A stretch of 10,713 nt of DNA, from NCBI GenBank assembly GCA_900553645.1, contig USEE01000025.1:1-10713 (forward strand). Reading direction: 5' to 3'. The notes beneath the pieces were generated by a model. That model did no database searches. It saw nothing but the letters and a program-made list of their open reading frames with translations, and was not told the origin of the DNA. Shown piece by piece: positions 1 to 7,132 of this stretch. Numbering within the stretch: the first letter of the stretch is position 1; each line of letters opens with the position of its first letter. Source of the DNA: an uncultured Eubacteriales bacterium (GTDB lineage Bacteria > Bacillota_A > Clostridia > Christensenellales > Aristaeellaceae). The position numbers and the translations under genes are program-made.

Positions 1-1192
1 CGTTAAAGAGCATCTCGCGGTCGAACAGGTGGAAGCCGTCGTGTATCGTGCGCATGTAGATGTAGTCGCCAAAGCGCGCGCTGCGCTGGCATACGTGTGC
101 CATCTGCGACACTACCAGGTAATCGCGGCCCTGCTTTTCGCCGGTGCGCAGCGTATCGGCGTAGGACTGGCCGTCCCACCACTTGCTCGGCTTTACGCCC
201 AGCATGTCGCACAGCGTGGGCGCAAGGTCAAGACTGTAATGGAACTCGCTGTCCACACCGCGCGCACAGCCCGGCCACTTGACTATCATGGGTATGCGGC
301 AGGTCACGTTGTCTGCGGTGGCGTGCTCGGCGTACAGTCCCAGTTCGCCCAGGTTTTCGCCGTGGTCGGAAGTCAGAATTATTACCGCGTCGTCATATAT
401 GCCCATGTCGCGCATCTTGTCCATTATCTTGCCCAGCAGCATATCCGCGTAGCGCACGCCGCCGTCGTATCCGTCGAACATGCGCCTGAGCTCGCCATAG
501 TTGCGTATCGCGCCCGGATGCTTGGGGAACTTGGGGTTTTCTTCATCGGTGAACATGCCTATCTCGTTCACGCCGTGCGGCGAGGACATCTTCTTATGCT
601 CGTTATATATATCCTCGGTCAGCCACGAATCCACCGGCGAATCCTCGAAGTAGTTGGGCCAGTCGGCAGGCGTGCGATAGGGCGTGTGCGGATCCCACAG
701 GTGCACATGCAGGAACCAGTTGTCCTGCGCGCCGTGACGGTCCAGCCAGTCCAGCGCTACCGGCAGTATGCGCTCGCCCGACTCGTTGCCGTGACCGCCT
801 ACATTGTAGGTTTCGTTAAAGCCCGCGCTGAACCAGTAGGACGAGTGACGCTCCGGGAAGGTGCTTATCGACGCGGTGAACATGCCCGCCTTGCGCATTA
901 CATTGTGCATGTTGCCGTCGTTGATGCAGTCGCCAAAGTCGCGCGTGGGGCCGGTCAGTCGGCGGTCAGCCGCCGTGCCGCCATGACCCACCGCGCCGTT
1001 GCGTATGCCGAACATGCCGGTGACAAGCGCCGCGCGCGACGGCAGGCAAGGTGCGTCCGAGCAGTAGTAGTTATCAAACCTCATGCCCTCCTGGCACAGT
1101 GCGTCCAGATTGGGCGTGGTGTTGCGGTAGTAGCCGTAGCAGCCCATATGATCGGGTCTGAGCGTGTCCACGTCCATGAAAAGTATTCTCAT
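1..1192 (-). CDS. Sulfatase (Cys-type, alkaline phosphatase superfamily), C-terminus beyond left edge
   Basis: Hydrolyses a sulfate ester, probably on a sugar or glycan fragment. The reading frame is open from ATG at 1190-1192 to the left edge (397 whole codons), so the C-terminus is missing. The start has an AAGGGAG ribosome site about 9 bases upstream. The N-terminus MRILFMDVDTLRPDH carries the metal-binding Asp region. The sulfatase signature C-L-P-S-R is at residues 49-53; Cys49 would be converted to formylglycine, in anaerobes by an anSME radical SAM enzyme that is not encoded here. SDHGEN (Asp276-His277) is the second metal-binding block. There is no signal peptide, so the enzyme is probably cytoplasmic and acts on an imported substrate. 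It lies 241 bases downstream of a sugar isomerase gene on the same strand, which suggests carbohydrate use. The substrate cannot be read from the sequence. A phosphonate monoester hydrolase-like activity within the same superfamily is an alternative. Confidence 0.95.
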   Translation of the reverse strand, partial: MRILFMDVDTLRPDHMGCYGYYRNTTPNLDALCQEGMRFDNYYCSDAPCLPSRAALVTGMFGIRNGAVGHGGTAADRRLTGPTRDFGDCINDGNMHNVMRKAGMFTASISTFPERHSSYWFSAGFNETYNVGGHGNESGERILPVALDWLDRHGAQDNWFLHVHLWDPHTPYRTPADWPNYFEDSPVDSWLTEDIYNEHKKMSSPHGVNEIGMFTDEENPKFPKHPGAIRNYGELRRMFDGYDGGVRYADMLLGKIMDKMRDMGIYDDAVIILTSDHGENLGELGLYAEHATADNVTCRIPMIVKWPGCARGVDSEFHYSLDLAPTLCDMLGVKPSKWWDGQSYADTLRTGEKQGRDYLVVSQMAHVCQRSARFGDYIYMRTIHDGFHLFDREMLFN

Positions 1193-1433
1193 ATTGACTA
1201 TCTCCCTTCGCTGTTTTAGGTTTCGTTTAAGGGCAAGTCCGTATCGCCGCTTATCCTGCCTTACCCGCCTTAATATGGCGATGTTCGGCTTTCAGAAGCG
1301 GCGTTTAAGGCAGAAGCACGGCGCAGTAGATTAAACGCGCCCGCGTACCTCCGCCATTAGCGCGGGTTTCAGACTGAACCCCCGCGCATTTGCCTTACCA
1401 ATATATCACACATGCGTTAGTTGCGTTTTGCTA
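1193..1433. other. Intergenic gap between isomerase and sulfatase, with two hairpins
   Basis: No gene is visible here. GCCTTAA at 1267-1273 pairs with TTAAGGC at 1305-1311, enclosing a smaller GCTT/AAGC hairpin. A GC-rich hairpin spans 1360-1387 with GCGCGGG and CCCGCGC arms, 47 bases past the isomerase stop. Neither is followed by a T-run in the minus direction, so calling either a terminator is weak. I see no convincing promoter for the sulfatase, so read-through from the isomerase promoter is possible. Confidence 0.5.
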
Positions 1434-2198
1434 TTATGTATAGTGCAATGTCTTTAGCGCACCGCGCAGGTAGCTGAGCGACTGCTTCATGCACTCGAAT
1501 GCGTCGTCCTGCCACGATTCCTGCTCGGCCATTATCGCCTTTACGCCCGCGTCCCGGCACGCGGAGATTACGGGCATAAAGTCGATCGCGCCCGCGCCGA
1601 CCGGCGTAAGCGTCGCGCCCTTTTTGCATTCGACCGCGTCCTTCAGGTGGATTATGTCCACGCGCCCGGCGTACCTGCGCATAAGCGCCGCCGTGTCCAC
1701 GCCCGCAATCGCGCTGTGATATGCGTCCAGCGTAAGCTGAATATCGGGCGCGCAGTCGAGCAGGCGGCAGGCAGCCGCGTCGCCGTCCACCTGAGCATAC
1801 TCCATATGCCGCGGATGGAACGTCAGCGCAATGCCTTCGTCCGAAAGGCGGCGCTGTGTCTCGGTCATTTCGGCGGCCATCGCGCGTATGCCCTCGGGCG
1901 ACATGAAGCGCTCGGGTATGCCGCTTACGCATATGTAGTGCGAACCGTACAGGTGCGCGGCGCGTATCTCGTAATCCATACGCGCCATTACCACGTCGTA
2001 ATAGTCCTGCGTGCCCCAGCAGTCAAGGCCGTTTGCCTTCATCTCGTCCGCGATGAACTCGCACGGCACGTCCGCGCCCGTCCATTGCAGCTGAACGTCG
2101 CGATAGCCCATCCCGGCAACGCGCCGAAAGGTATCGCGCACGCCCGCGCGCGTCTGTATAAACGGTTTCAGGCTGGAAATCTGCAAGCCGATGCGCAT
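1434..2198 (-). CDS. Sugar phosphate isomerase/epimerase (AP endonuclease 2-type TIM barrel)
   Basis: A 254-residue single-domain TIM barrel of the xylose isomerase-like superfamily (IolE/IolI/hydroxypyruvate isomerase relatives), which isomerises or epimerises sugars with a divalent metal. Start chosen at 2196-2198 because AGGAGG (2205-2210) sits 6 bases upstream; an ATG seven codons earlier lies in front of that site. Visible motifs: MRIGLQISS at the first strand; FHPRHMEY (His128, His131, Glu133), matching the family HNHxxE block; LTLDAYH (Asp158, His161); IIHLKD (His184, Lys186, Asp187); TPVGAGAIDF (199-208), matching the usual G-x-G-x-hDF turn; and AEQES (Glu225), where many relatives have EQD. 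The metal-site acids and histidines therefore look intact. It has its own strong promoter, divergent from the sensor gene, and is followed on the same strand by the sulfatase. The substrate is unknown. Confidence 0.9.
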   Translation of the reverse strand: MRIGLQISSLKPFIQTRAGVRDTFRRVAGMGYRDVQLQWTGADVPCEFIADEMKANGLDCWGTQDYYDVVMARMDYEIRAAHLYGSHYICVSGIPERFMSPEGIRAMAAEMTETQRRLSDEGIALTFHPRHMEYAQVDGDAAACRLLDCAPDIQLTLDAYHSAIAGVDTAALMRRYAGRVDIIHLKDAVECKKGATLTPVGAGAIDFMPVISACRDAGVKAIMAEQESWQDDAFECMKQSLSYLRGALKTLHYT

Positions 2199-2228
2199 TT
2201 TATGCCTCCTTATAGTCATTCTGATTCA

Positions 2229-2257
2229 GTTATACATTGTGTGCGCGCTTTTGTCAA
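2229..2257 (-). promoter_or_regulatory. Sigma-A promoter of the isomerase gene
   Basis: On the minus strand, TTGACA (2252-2257) and TATAAC (2229-2234) are separated by exactly 17 bases. The start of transcription would fall near 2222, giving a leader of about 24 bases before the ATG at 2198. The surrounding DNA is AT-rich in an otherwise GC-rich window. Confidence 0.8.
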
Positions 2258-2280
2258 TATTCTGCGTAAAAAATATGTGT

Positions 2281-2295
2281 CTGTATGTAATACAG
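2281..2295. promoter_or_regulatory. Operator-like perfect inverted repeat between divergent promoters
   Basis: CTGTAT-GTA-ATACAG is a perfect 6-bp inverted repeat with a 3-bp centre. It ends 2 bp before the -35 box of the plus-strand promoter and lies 23 bp upstream of the -35 box of the minus-strand promoter. Size and placement fit a dimeric regulator, loosely of the GntR type, but no regulator gene is present in the window to pair with it. Confidence 0.45.
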
Positions 2296-2297
2296 GA

Positions 2298-2326
2298 TTG
2301 ACTGCAAGAAGAATGTGTGTTAATAT
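2298..2326 (+). promoter_or_regulatory. Sigma-A promoter of the membrane sensor gene, extended -10
   Basis: TTGACT (2298-2303) and TAATAT (2321-2326) are separated by 17 bases, with TGT (2318-2320) directly before the -10 giving an extended -10. Transcription would start near 2333, leaving about 77 bases of leader before the ATG at 2410. Confidence 0.8.
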
Positions 2327-2350
2327 TGACTTATAAATTGGATAACCAGT

Positions 2351-2379
2351 GCGCAATACTTGAAAGTATCGCGCTTTTT
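2351..2379 (+). terminator. Terminator-like hairpin in the sensor-gene leader (possible attenuator)
   Basis: GCGC-A-ATACT at 2351-2360 pairs with AGTAT-C-GCGC at 2365-2374 around a TGAA tetraloop: nine pairs with one A-C mismatch. TTTTT follows at 2375-2379. It lies between the promoter and the ribosome site at 2398, and no other plus-strand gene precedes it. If it works, most transcripts would end after about 47 bases. I do not see a competing antiterminator arm. Confidence 0.5.
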
Positions 2380-2409
2380 AAGTTAAGGAGAGACATTAAG
2401 GAGACTGTT

Positions 2410-4209
2410 ATGGCTAAGTCATTTAGCAGGCGCGCGGCCTATGTCGCATGCTGCGCGCTGGCGCTCGCACTGATCGTTGCGGCGGCGCTGATTGGCATAC
2501 ACCGCATGGATGGCGCGGTCGACGCGCATATGAGAGAGATGACTATGGACGCGTCGGCCACCGCGAGCCGGTATATCTGTACTTATTTTGACAGCCTTAT
2601 GCGCATGAACGACGGACTAAGCGCGTTTGCGGCGTGCGAGGACGAAATGCTGTCCGAGCACACCGCGCTGGCGCTGGCCGACGCGGTAGGGCAATTGCCT
2701 GCAATCAAGATAACCGTTGTACGCGCGGACGGCGAATATATCACCGACGGCGGCGCGCGCGGCACAGGCCCGGCGGCCAGCGACCTGCTGGGCGGGCGGA
2801 GCGACCTTATATCATACGAGGACGGCATAGTCCGCGTATCCACCGCGATAAAGCGCGACGGCGAGTCCGTGGGCGCAATCACCAGCGAATACAGTGCCGA
2901 TACGCTCGCCAGAGCGCTGAACGTAAACGTGCTGGGCACCGACGGCTGCTTTGCGGTATTTAAGCCCGACGGCGAATACGTACTGCGCTCGGCAGGGGCG
3001 CGCCGCTATACCGGCGACGACGGCATATATTCGCCCGGCGATTTTGAGTATACGCGCGGCTACAGCGCCGACAGGTTCAAGTCCGATATAAAGGCGGGGC
3101 GCAATGGCGAGGTTGAATACGCTTCCGACAGCGGTACGCAGCTGTACGGATATTACATGCTGCTGGGCATAAACGACTGGTACATAATCTGCCTCGCGCC
3201 GCAGTCCGGACTAAGCGGCCATACGGCGGTCAACCGGTATATAATCGTCATAATGTCTATTGCGATAATGGTAATCGTAGGTCTGCTTATAATGACGCTT
3301 ACGTCGATGTTCAACAGCCGTATGCGCGAAATGCGCCGGTACGCGGGCAATATCGAGGACGTAATGCACAAGCAGCGGCGGGCGCTGAGCACGCTGGGCG
3401 GGCCTGCGTTCGAGTTCGACATGCGTGCGCTGGCGGCGCGGCCCATACGCGAGGATGAACAGGCCGACAGGTGGCTCTTAGATCGCATACTGATTCCCGA
3501 ATGCGTATCCGAGATAGTTGACCCGCGCGACGAGGCCGCCTACCTCAAGCTGTGCGATGCGCTGCTTAGCGCGCGCGGCAAGGTATCGGGAGATCTGCGC
3601 CTGCGCCGCGAGCCGGGCGCGCCCGCGCGCATGTACCGCCTTACGCTAAGCGAACCCGAATACAGCGGCGACAACATGGCGGCGATAGCTACATTGGTTG
3701 ACATCGACGATGTAGCACAGCGCATGGACGCGCTCCGTCAGCGCGCCGCGTGCGACGAAGTGACCGGGCTTTGCACCGCGTCGGAGCTGCGCATAAAAGC
3801 CGGGCGGCTGCTCAACCGGCCCAACCACCACTTCGGCACGCTGGCGTTCATACGATCGGACAATCAGGACGCGGTGTGCGACGCGTGCCCGGGGCTTACC
3901 CAGGACGAACTGATGCGCATGTGCGCGGGGCTGGTGCGGGATGCGTTCGGCGAGTGCGACGTGTTTGCGCGCGGCGCGGGCGACGAATTCTGGGTGTTCT
4001 CGGGCGACCAGACCGGCGTGGAAATCATACAGAAGGGCATGAACAAGATAATGGACAGCGCGCTGGGCGGCGGCGACGTGCACCTGACGTTCAGCTGCGG
4101 CATAGCGCACGCCGACCCGGATGATGACATGGACTCGCTGATAAAGCGCGCGTACTCGGCGGCGCAGATGGCGCACCGCGACGGCGGACGGCGCTTGCAG
4201 CACGGATAA
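2410..4209 (+). CDS. Membrane sensor with Cache-like, PAS-like and degenerate GGDEF domains
   Basis: A 599-residue signalling protein. The start at 2410 follows AAGGAG (2398-2403) with 6 bases between; the frame is open 31 codons further up, but that includes the promoter. TM1 is about residues 9-33, an extracytoplasmic Cache-like sensor about 34-276, TM2 about 277-300, a linker helix and PAS-like region about 325-440, then a GGDEF domain about 445-599. GGDEF landmarks: DEVTGL (449-454) for DxLTGL, and AGDEF (523-527) for GGDEF. The usual DxDxFKxxND stretch reads RSDNQDAVCD (482-491), so the first metal-binding Asp is Arg482 and the guanine-binding Asn is Cys490; Asp499 is kept. The RxxD inhibitory site is GECD, so it is absent. 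By family rules cyclic di-GMP synthesis looks unlikely, though AGDEF alone would not exclude it. It may bind GTP or act as a partner protein. The ligand is unknown. Confidence 0.92.
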   Translation: MAKSFSRRAAYVACCALALALIVAAALIGIHRMDGAVDAHMREMTMDASATASRYICTYFDSLMRMNDGLSAFAACEDEMLSEHTALALADAVGQLPAIKITVVRADGEYITDGGARGTGPAASDLLGGRSDLISYEDGIVRVSTAIKRDGESVGAITSEYSADTLARALNVNVLGTDGCFAVFKPDGEYVLRSAGARRYTGDDGIYSPGDFEYTRGYSADRFKSDIKAGRNGEVEYASDSGTQLYGYYMLLGINDWYIICLAPQSGLSGHTAVNRYIIVIMSIAIMVIVGLLIMTLTSMFNSRMREMRRYAGNIEDVMHKQRRALSTLGGPAFEFDMRALAARPIREDEQADRWLLDRILIPECVSEIVDPRDEAAYLKLCDALLSARGKVSGDLRLRREPGAPARMYRLTLSEPEYSGDNMAAIATLVDIDDVAQRMDALRQRAACDEVTGLCTASELRIKAGRLLNRPNHHFGTLAFIRSDNQDAVCDACPGLTQDELMRMCAGLVRDAFGECDVFARGAGDEFWVFSGDQTGVEIIQKGMNKIMDSALGGGDVHLTFSCGIAHADPDDDMDSLIKRAYSAAQMAHRDGGRRLQHG

Positions 4210-4223
4210 GTTTTGTTTTCAGT

Positions 4224-4260
4224 CAGCCGCGTTCGGTCTGTTCCGGGCGCGGCTGTTTTT
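4224..4260 (+). terminator. Intrinsic terminator of the membrane sensor gene
   Basis: CAGCCGCG (4224-4231) pairs perfectly with CGCGGCTG (4248-4255), followed by TTTTT (4256-4260). It begins 15 bases after the stop codon. Confidence 0.85.
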
Positions 4261-4487
4261 ATGCCGGTAAGGCATATGGCGCGCGTCTGCTGTTCAGGCA
4301 GTGTGCGCGCCGTGTCTTACTGCCGTCTGTTCAAGTGCGTATCGGCAGGCGTTTGCATACCGCCTTAAACAGTGCCTCTCCCCTCCTCTGGCAAAAGCCC
4401 TGCACGCGGCGCTTGGTTCGAACGGCGCACCCGAGCAATGCCGCAAGTGCAGCCGCAGAAGCGCAGGCAATGCGCAATAGGCAAACG
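4261..4487. other. Convergent intergenic gap without a gene
   Basis: No credible coding frame is seen. ATGCC/GGCAT forms a small hairpin at 4261-4275. GGCGCGC (4278-4284) pairs with GCGCGCC (4305-4311), with an inner CTGC/GCAG pair. Neither has a T-run. The stretch includes one copy of the octamer GGTAAGGC (4266-4273) seen in other gaps of this window. Confidence 0.4.
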
Positions 4488-4525
4488 AAAACGGAGCAGC
4501 CCATTTTAAGGACTACTCCGTTTTT
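4488..4525 (-). terminator. Terminator of the MATE gene, probably bidirectional
   Basis: AAAACGGAG (4488-4496) pairs perfectly with CTCCGTTTT (4516-4524), giving A-runs and T-runs on both sides, so it can end transcription in either direction. It begins 10 bases past the MATE stop codon and would also back up the sensor gene terminator from the other side. Confidence 0.85.
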
Positions 4526-4534
4526 ATCTGCATT

Positions 4535-5911
4535 TCAGGCGACAGCCGCCGGTTTCGCGTCCTCGCTCAGCACCTTCTTAAAGAATATTATCTGAAAAGG
4601 CAGGGCTATAAGGAACGTCATCAGATCCGCGCCCGGCTGAGCCAGCATTACGCCGTCGAACTTCATAAACGGTGGCAGGGCAAGTATCAGCGGCACGAAG
4701 AACACGCCCTGACGGCAGCTCGCGAGGAAGGTCGCGGGCGCACTGAAGCCCAGCGACTGATAGAGCTGGTTTACATATGTGGAGTAGGCCATAAGCGGCG
4801 TTACTATGCTGAGGCAATACAGCGTGCGCACGCACAGCTCGATCACCTCGGGGGCTTCGCTGAACCAGCCCGCAATCGTATGCGCGCCTAGCCAGCCCGC
4901 TATTGCCGCGCCGATGCAGAACACCGTGCCTATCGCGCAGGTCACGCGGAACGCCTCGCGCACGCGGCGGTGGCTGCCCGCGCCGTAGTTGTAGCCCGCG
5001 ACCGGCTGGAAGCCCTGACCGATGCCCACTACCACGCCGCGCATAAGCGTATACGCCTTGTTTGCAATAGTAAGCGCGGCCAGCGCCGCGTCGCCGAACG
5101 CCGCGCCCTGCGTGTTAATCAGCGCCGACGACAGACTGCCCAAACCCTGACGGCATATCGTTGGCAGACCCATGCGCATTATGTGCAGGTAGTCCTTTAT
5201 ATGCCGGCTTACATAGCGCGGCCTGAGTTTGACTATGCAGCGCCCGCGCACAAATTCGCTCAGCAGGATTATGAAGCTGACCAGCTGGCTTATCGACGTG
5301 GCCAGCGCCGCGCCCGATATGCCCATGTTCAGCCCGAATATGAACAGCGGGTCGAGCACGATATTCAGTATGCCGCCCGTGCACAGCCCCCACATGGCAA
5401 GCGTGGCCATGCCCTGCGCGCGCAGCAGACAGTTGAGCACAAACGACGAGCACATTATCGGCGCGCTTATCAGTATGTACCATGCGTAATCGCACGCGTA
5501 CGGCAGTATCGTCTCGGTCGAGCCGAGCGCGCGCATTATAGGCTCGATTGCGCTCAGGCCCGCTATCATTATTGCTATGCCGAACAGCAGCGCCGCCGCC
5601 ATCGCGCTGGATCCGGACTCGTGCGCCTTTTCATCGTTGCGCGCGCCCAATTCGCGGCTGATTATGCTGTTCGCGCCCATGCCTATGCCATAGCCCACCG
5701 CCTGTATGATGGACATCAGCGAAAACACCACGCCCACGGCGGCGGTCGCGCTGGTGCCTACCTTGGATACGAAATACGTGTCGGCTGTGTTGTAAATTAC
5801 CGTGACCAGCTGGCTCAGCGTGGTCGGCAGCGCCATCGCCGCGATAAGGCGCGGCATGGGCGTATTCATCATGCGCTCGTGCTGTCGGGCGCTCAGTTCA
5901 GAGTTTGCCAT
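4535..5911 (-). CDS. MATE-family multidrug/cation antiporter
   Basis: A 458-residue inner membrane transporter, the usual MATE length, expected to export organic cations, drugs or metabolites against Na+ or H+. The start at 5911 has AGGAGG (5917-5922) 5 bases upstream. After a short cytoplasmic N-terminus, PMPRLIAAMALPTTLSQLV and YNTADTYFVSKVGTSATAAVG match the first MATE repeat of Bacillota (NorM/DinF/MepA-like). GIGMGANSIISRELGARN and the later VGIGQGFQPVAGYNYGAG are the equivalent conserved loops in the two halves, showing the two-repeat, 12-helix architecture. The C-terminus is a short charged tail. It stands alone: convergent with the sensor gene and divergent from the gene at 6236. No regulator is adjacent and the substrate cannot be inferred. 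Confidence 0.95.
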   Translation of the reverse strand: MANSELSARQHERMMNTPMPRLIAAMALPTTLSQLVTVIYNTADTYFVSKVGTSATAAVGVVFSLMSIIQAVGYGIGMGANSIISRELGARNDEKAHESGSSAMAAALLFGIAIMIAGLSAIEPIMRALGSTETILPYACDYAWYILISAPIMCSSFVLNCLLRAQGMATLAMWGLCTGGILNIVLDPLFIFGLNMGISGAALATSISQLVSFIILLSEFVRGRCIVKLRPRYVSRHIKDYLHIMRMGLPTICRQGLGSLSSALINTQGAAFGDAALAALTIANKAYTLMRGVVVGIGQGFQPVAGYNYGAGSHRRVREAFRVTCAIGTVFCIGAAIAGWLGAHTIAGWFSEAPEVIELCVRTLYCLSIVTPLMAYSTYVNQLYQSLGFSAPATFLASCRQGVFFVPLILALPPFMKFDGVMLAQPGADLMTFLIALPFQIIFFKKVLSEDAKPAAVA

Positions 5912-6235
5912 CGGTTTCCTCCTGAAAATGGACGGGACTAATTATGCGGCCTGCGCGTTTTGCCGCTCGTTAGAAGGAGGCGTTTCATTTGCCTTTATGC
6001 GGGTTTGCCCGCGTGTTTATTGACTTATAAGCCGCGCTCCCTCCCGACGCGCATATGCGCGCCGCAGCCCATTTTAATATAGGAAGGCGGTCATTTGCCG
6101 CCCATATAATCGGCCTTACCCAGTATAACACGGTGACGTAAAGCGTCGGTGCAACATATTATGAAGTAACGCGGACTGCACGGTTAATTGCAGCGCGCGA
6201 ATCCGCCGCCGACGCGGCATGGGAGGATGAACATA
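5912..6235. other. Divergent intergenic gap with a series of short palindromes
   Basis: No gene is convincing here. Three tight symmetrical elements are present: GCGGG-TTTG-CCCGC at 5999-6012, the 14-bp palindrome CGCGCATATGCGCG at 6048-6061, and GGCGG-TCATTTG-CCGCC at 6086-6102. AT-rich candidate -10 boxes lie at 6075-6080 (TAATAT), 6105-6110 (TATAAT) and 6124-6129 (TATAAC), but none has a good -35 at the right distance. The promoters of the two flanking genes must lie here but cannot be fixed. Confidence 0.5.
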
Positions 6236-6961
6236 ATGAAACACTGCAACGATTGTATGGGCGGCGCGCCCGTGCGGCAGGGCTTTTTTGCCGACGCGGT
6301 GATATGGCGCGGTGAGACGCGCGGCGCGGAGGTTCAGGGGCGCATAATCCCGTCCGAGATACTGCCCGACCCCAGCCCGAGCGGGCTGACGCTAAAGCGG
6401 CTGACCGTAATGGACGAATGCGCCGAGCAGGCGGACGCGCGCATCGAATTCGACGCGTGCGGCAATGCGCGCGCCGTGGGGCGGCTGAACATACCGCTGG
6501 AAGCCGAGTTTACGGACGCGGGCGGCAATACATACTTTGGCCGATCGACGGCGGTGTACGACGTGTCGATCGCGGCGCGCGGCGTGGAGCGCGAGGACTG
6601 CGGAAGCGTGGTGCTCAGGTGCGCGGCGCGCGATATGACTGTTCAGGCGATAAGCGCCGACAGCGTGAATTACGCCATCCGGCTGGACGCATACGCATAT
6701 CTTGCGCGGTACGAATTTATACGCCCGGAGGCGGACGCGTGCCCGGGCACGGTGACTGTGCGCGAGGGACGTATGCCGTGCGCGACGTTTGAGCGCCGCA
6801 TAACGCCCGACATGCTGGCGGCGGGCGCGATGCGCGTGGGCAGACAGCCCTTGCCGCCGCAGGACATTCAGCCCGCAATGCCGCAGTACGATGACGACGA
6901 CGAATACCGCACGGTCGTGGCGATGCCGATACACAAGCGGCGGCGCGGGTGCCGGCAGTAG
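6236..6961 (+). CDS. Small protein of unknown role, recalling clostridial spore-coat/SPOCS-like beta proteins
   Basis: 241 residues. The start at 6236 follows GGAGG (6222-6226) by 9 bases; an ATG at 6227 abuts that site and is unlikely. It opens with MKHCNDCMGG (a C-x2-C pair at residues 4 and 7) and has no signal peptide or membrane segment. The middle alternates hydrophobic and polar residues, as in beta strands: LNIPLEAEFTDAGGNTYFG, then AVYDVSIA, then YAIRLDAYAYLARYEF. From memory this order, 'IPVEVTFTDANGNxxxG ... VxAYAYV', resembles small clostridial proteins related to SPOCS/DUF3794 domains found in spore coats; this is recognition by pattern, not a search result. The tail is acidic (YDDDDEYR) then basic (KRRRG). 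It is transcribed alone, divergent from the MATE gene. Role unproven. Confidence 0.75.
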   Translation: MKHCNDCMGGAPVRQGFFADAVIWRGETRGAEVQGRIIPSEILPDPSPSGLTLKRLTVMDECAEQADARIEFDACGNARAVGRLNIPLEAEFTDAGGNTYFGRSTAVYDVSIAARGVEREDCGSVVLRCAARDMTVQAISADSVNYAIRLDAYAYLARYEFIRPEADACPGTVTVREGRMPCATFERRITPDMLAAGAMRVGRQPLPPQDIQPAMPQYDDDDEYRTVVAMPIHKRRRGCRQ

Positions 6962-7000
6962 GCCGATGTGTCTGGCTATAACTCAGGCGGCTATAAGACT

Positions 7001-7115
7001 GTCGCAATGGTTCGGTTATGCTGAGTGCTTAGGCTAAGAGCCCGGCACATGCCTCAACAGGCAAACTACCCGAGACGATTCCCTGAGCAGAAACGACGCG
7101 GGCGCATGTTCAGTT
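7001..7115. repeat. Imperfect direct repeat, copy A
   Basis: This starts GTCGCAATGGTTCGG and contains GGCTAAG, CGGCACATGCCT and GCAAAC in the same order as copy B at 7133-7284. The first 40 bases match at 31 positions. Its hairpin, CCCGAGACG with CGACGCGGG, is the decayed counterpart of the perfect one in copy B. Confidence 0.8.
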
Positions 7116-7132
7116 CATACACCTGTAAACCA

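Noticed and set aside
29..1219. 396-codon open frame on the plus strand opposite the sulfatase
   Set aside because: Codon-aligned antisense shadow; the minus strand carries the CxPSR and SDHGEN sulfatase motifs with a good ribosome site.
2317..2409. 31-codon N-terminal extension of the membrane sensor
   Set aside because: The upstream ATG lies inside the promoter's -10 region, before the likely transcript start, and the ATG at 2410 has an AAGGAG site at ideal spacing.
4415..4423. GGTTCGAAC resembling a tRNA T-loop
   Set aside because: The flanking bases do not form a T-stem, and no acceptor, D or anticodon arms fit around it.
4335..4595. 86-codon plus-strand frame between the sensor and MATE genes
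   Set aside because: It runs through a terminator hairpin and into the MATE 3' end, with no ribosome site and no recognisable product.
4970..5941. 323-codon open frame opposite the MATE gene
   Set aside because: Codon-aligned antisense shadow with an Arg/His/Tyr-rich product and no ribosome site.
5912..6120. Possible riboswitch (GCAAACC-like bases) in front of the MATE gene
   Set aside because: I compared it by eye with the c-di-GMP, ZTP, guanidine and fluoride classes; the conserved cores do not line up, so only hairpins are reported.
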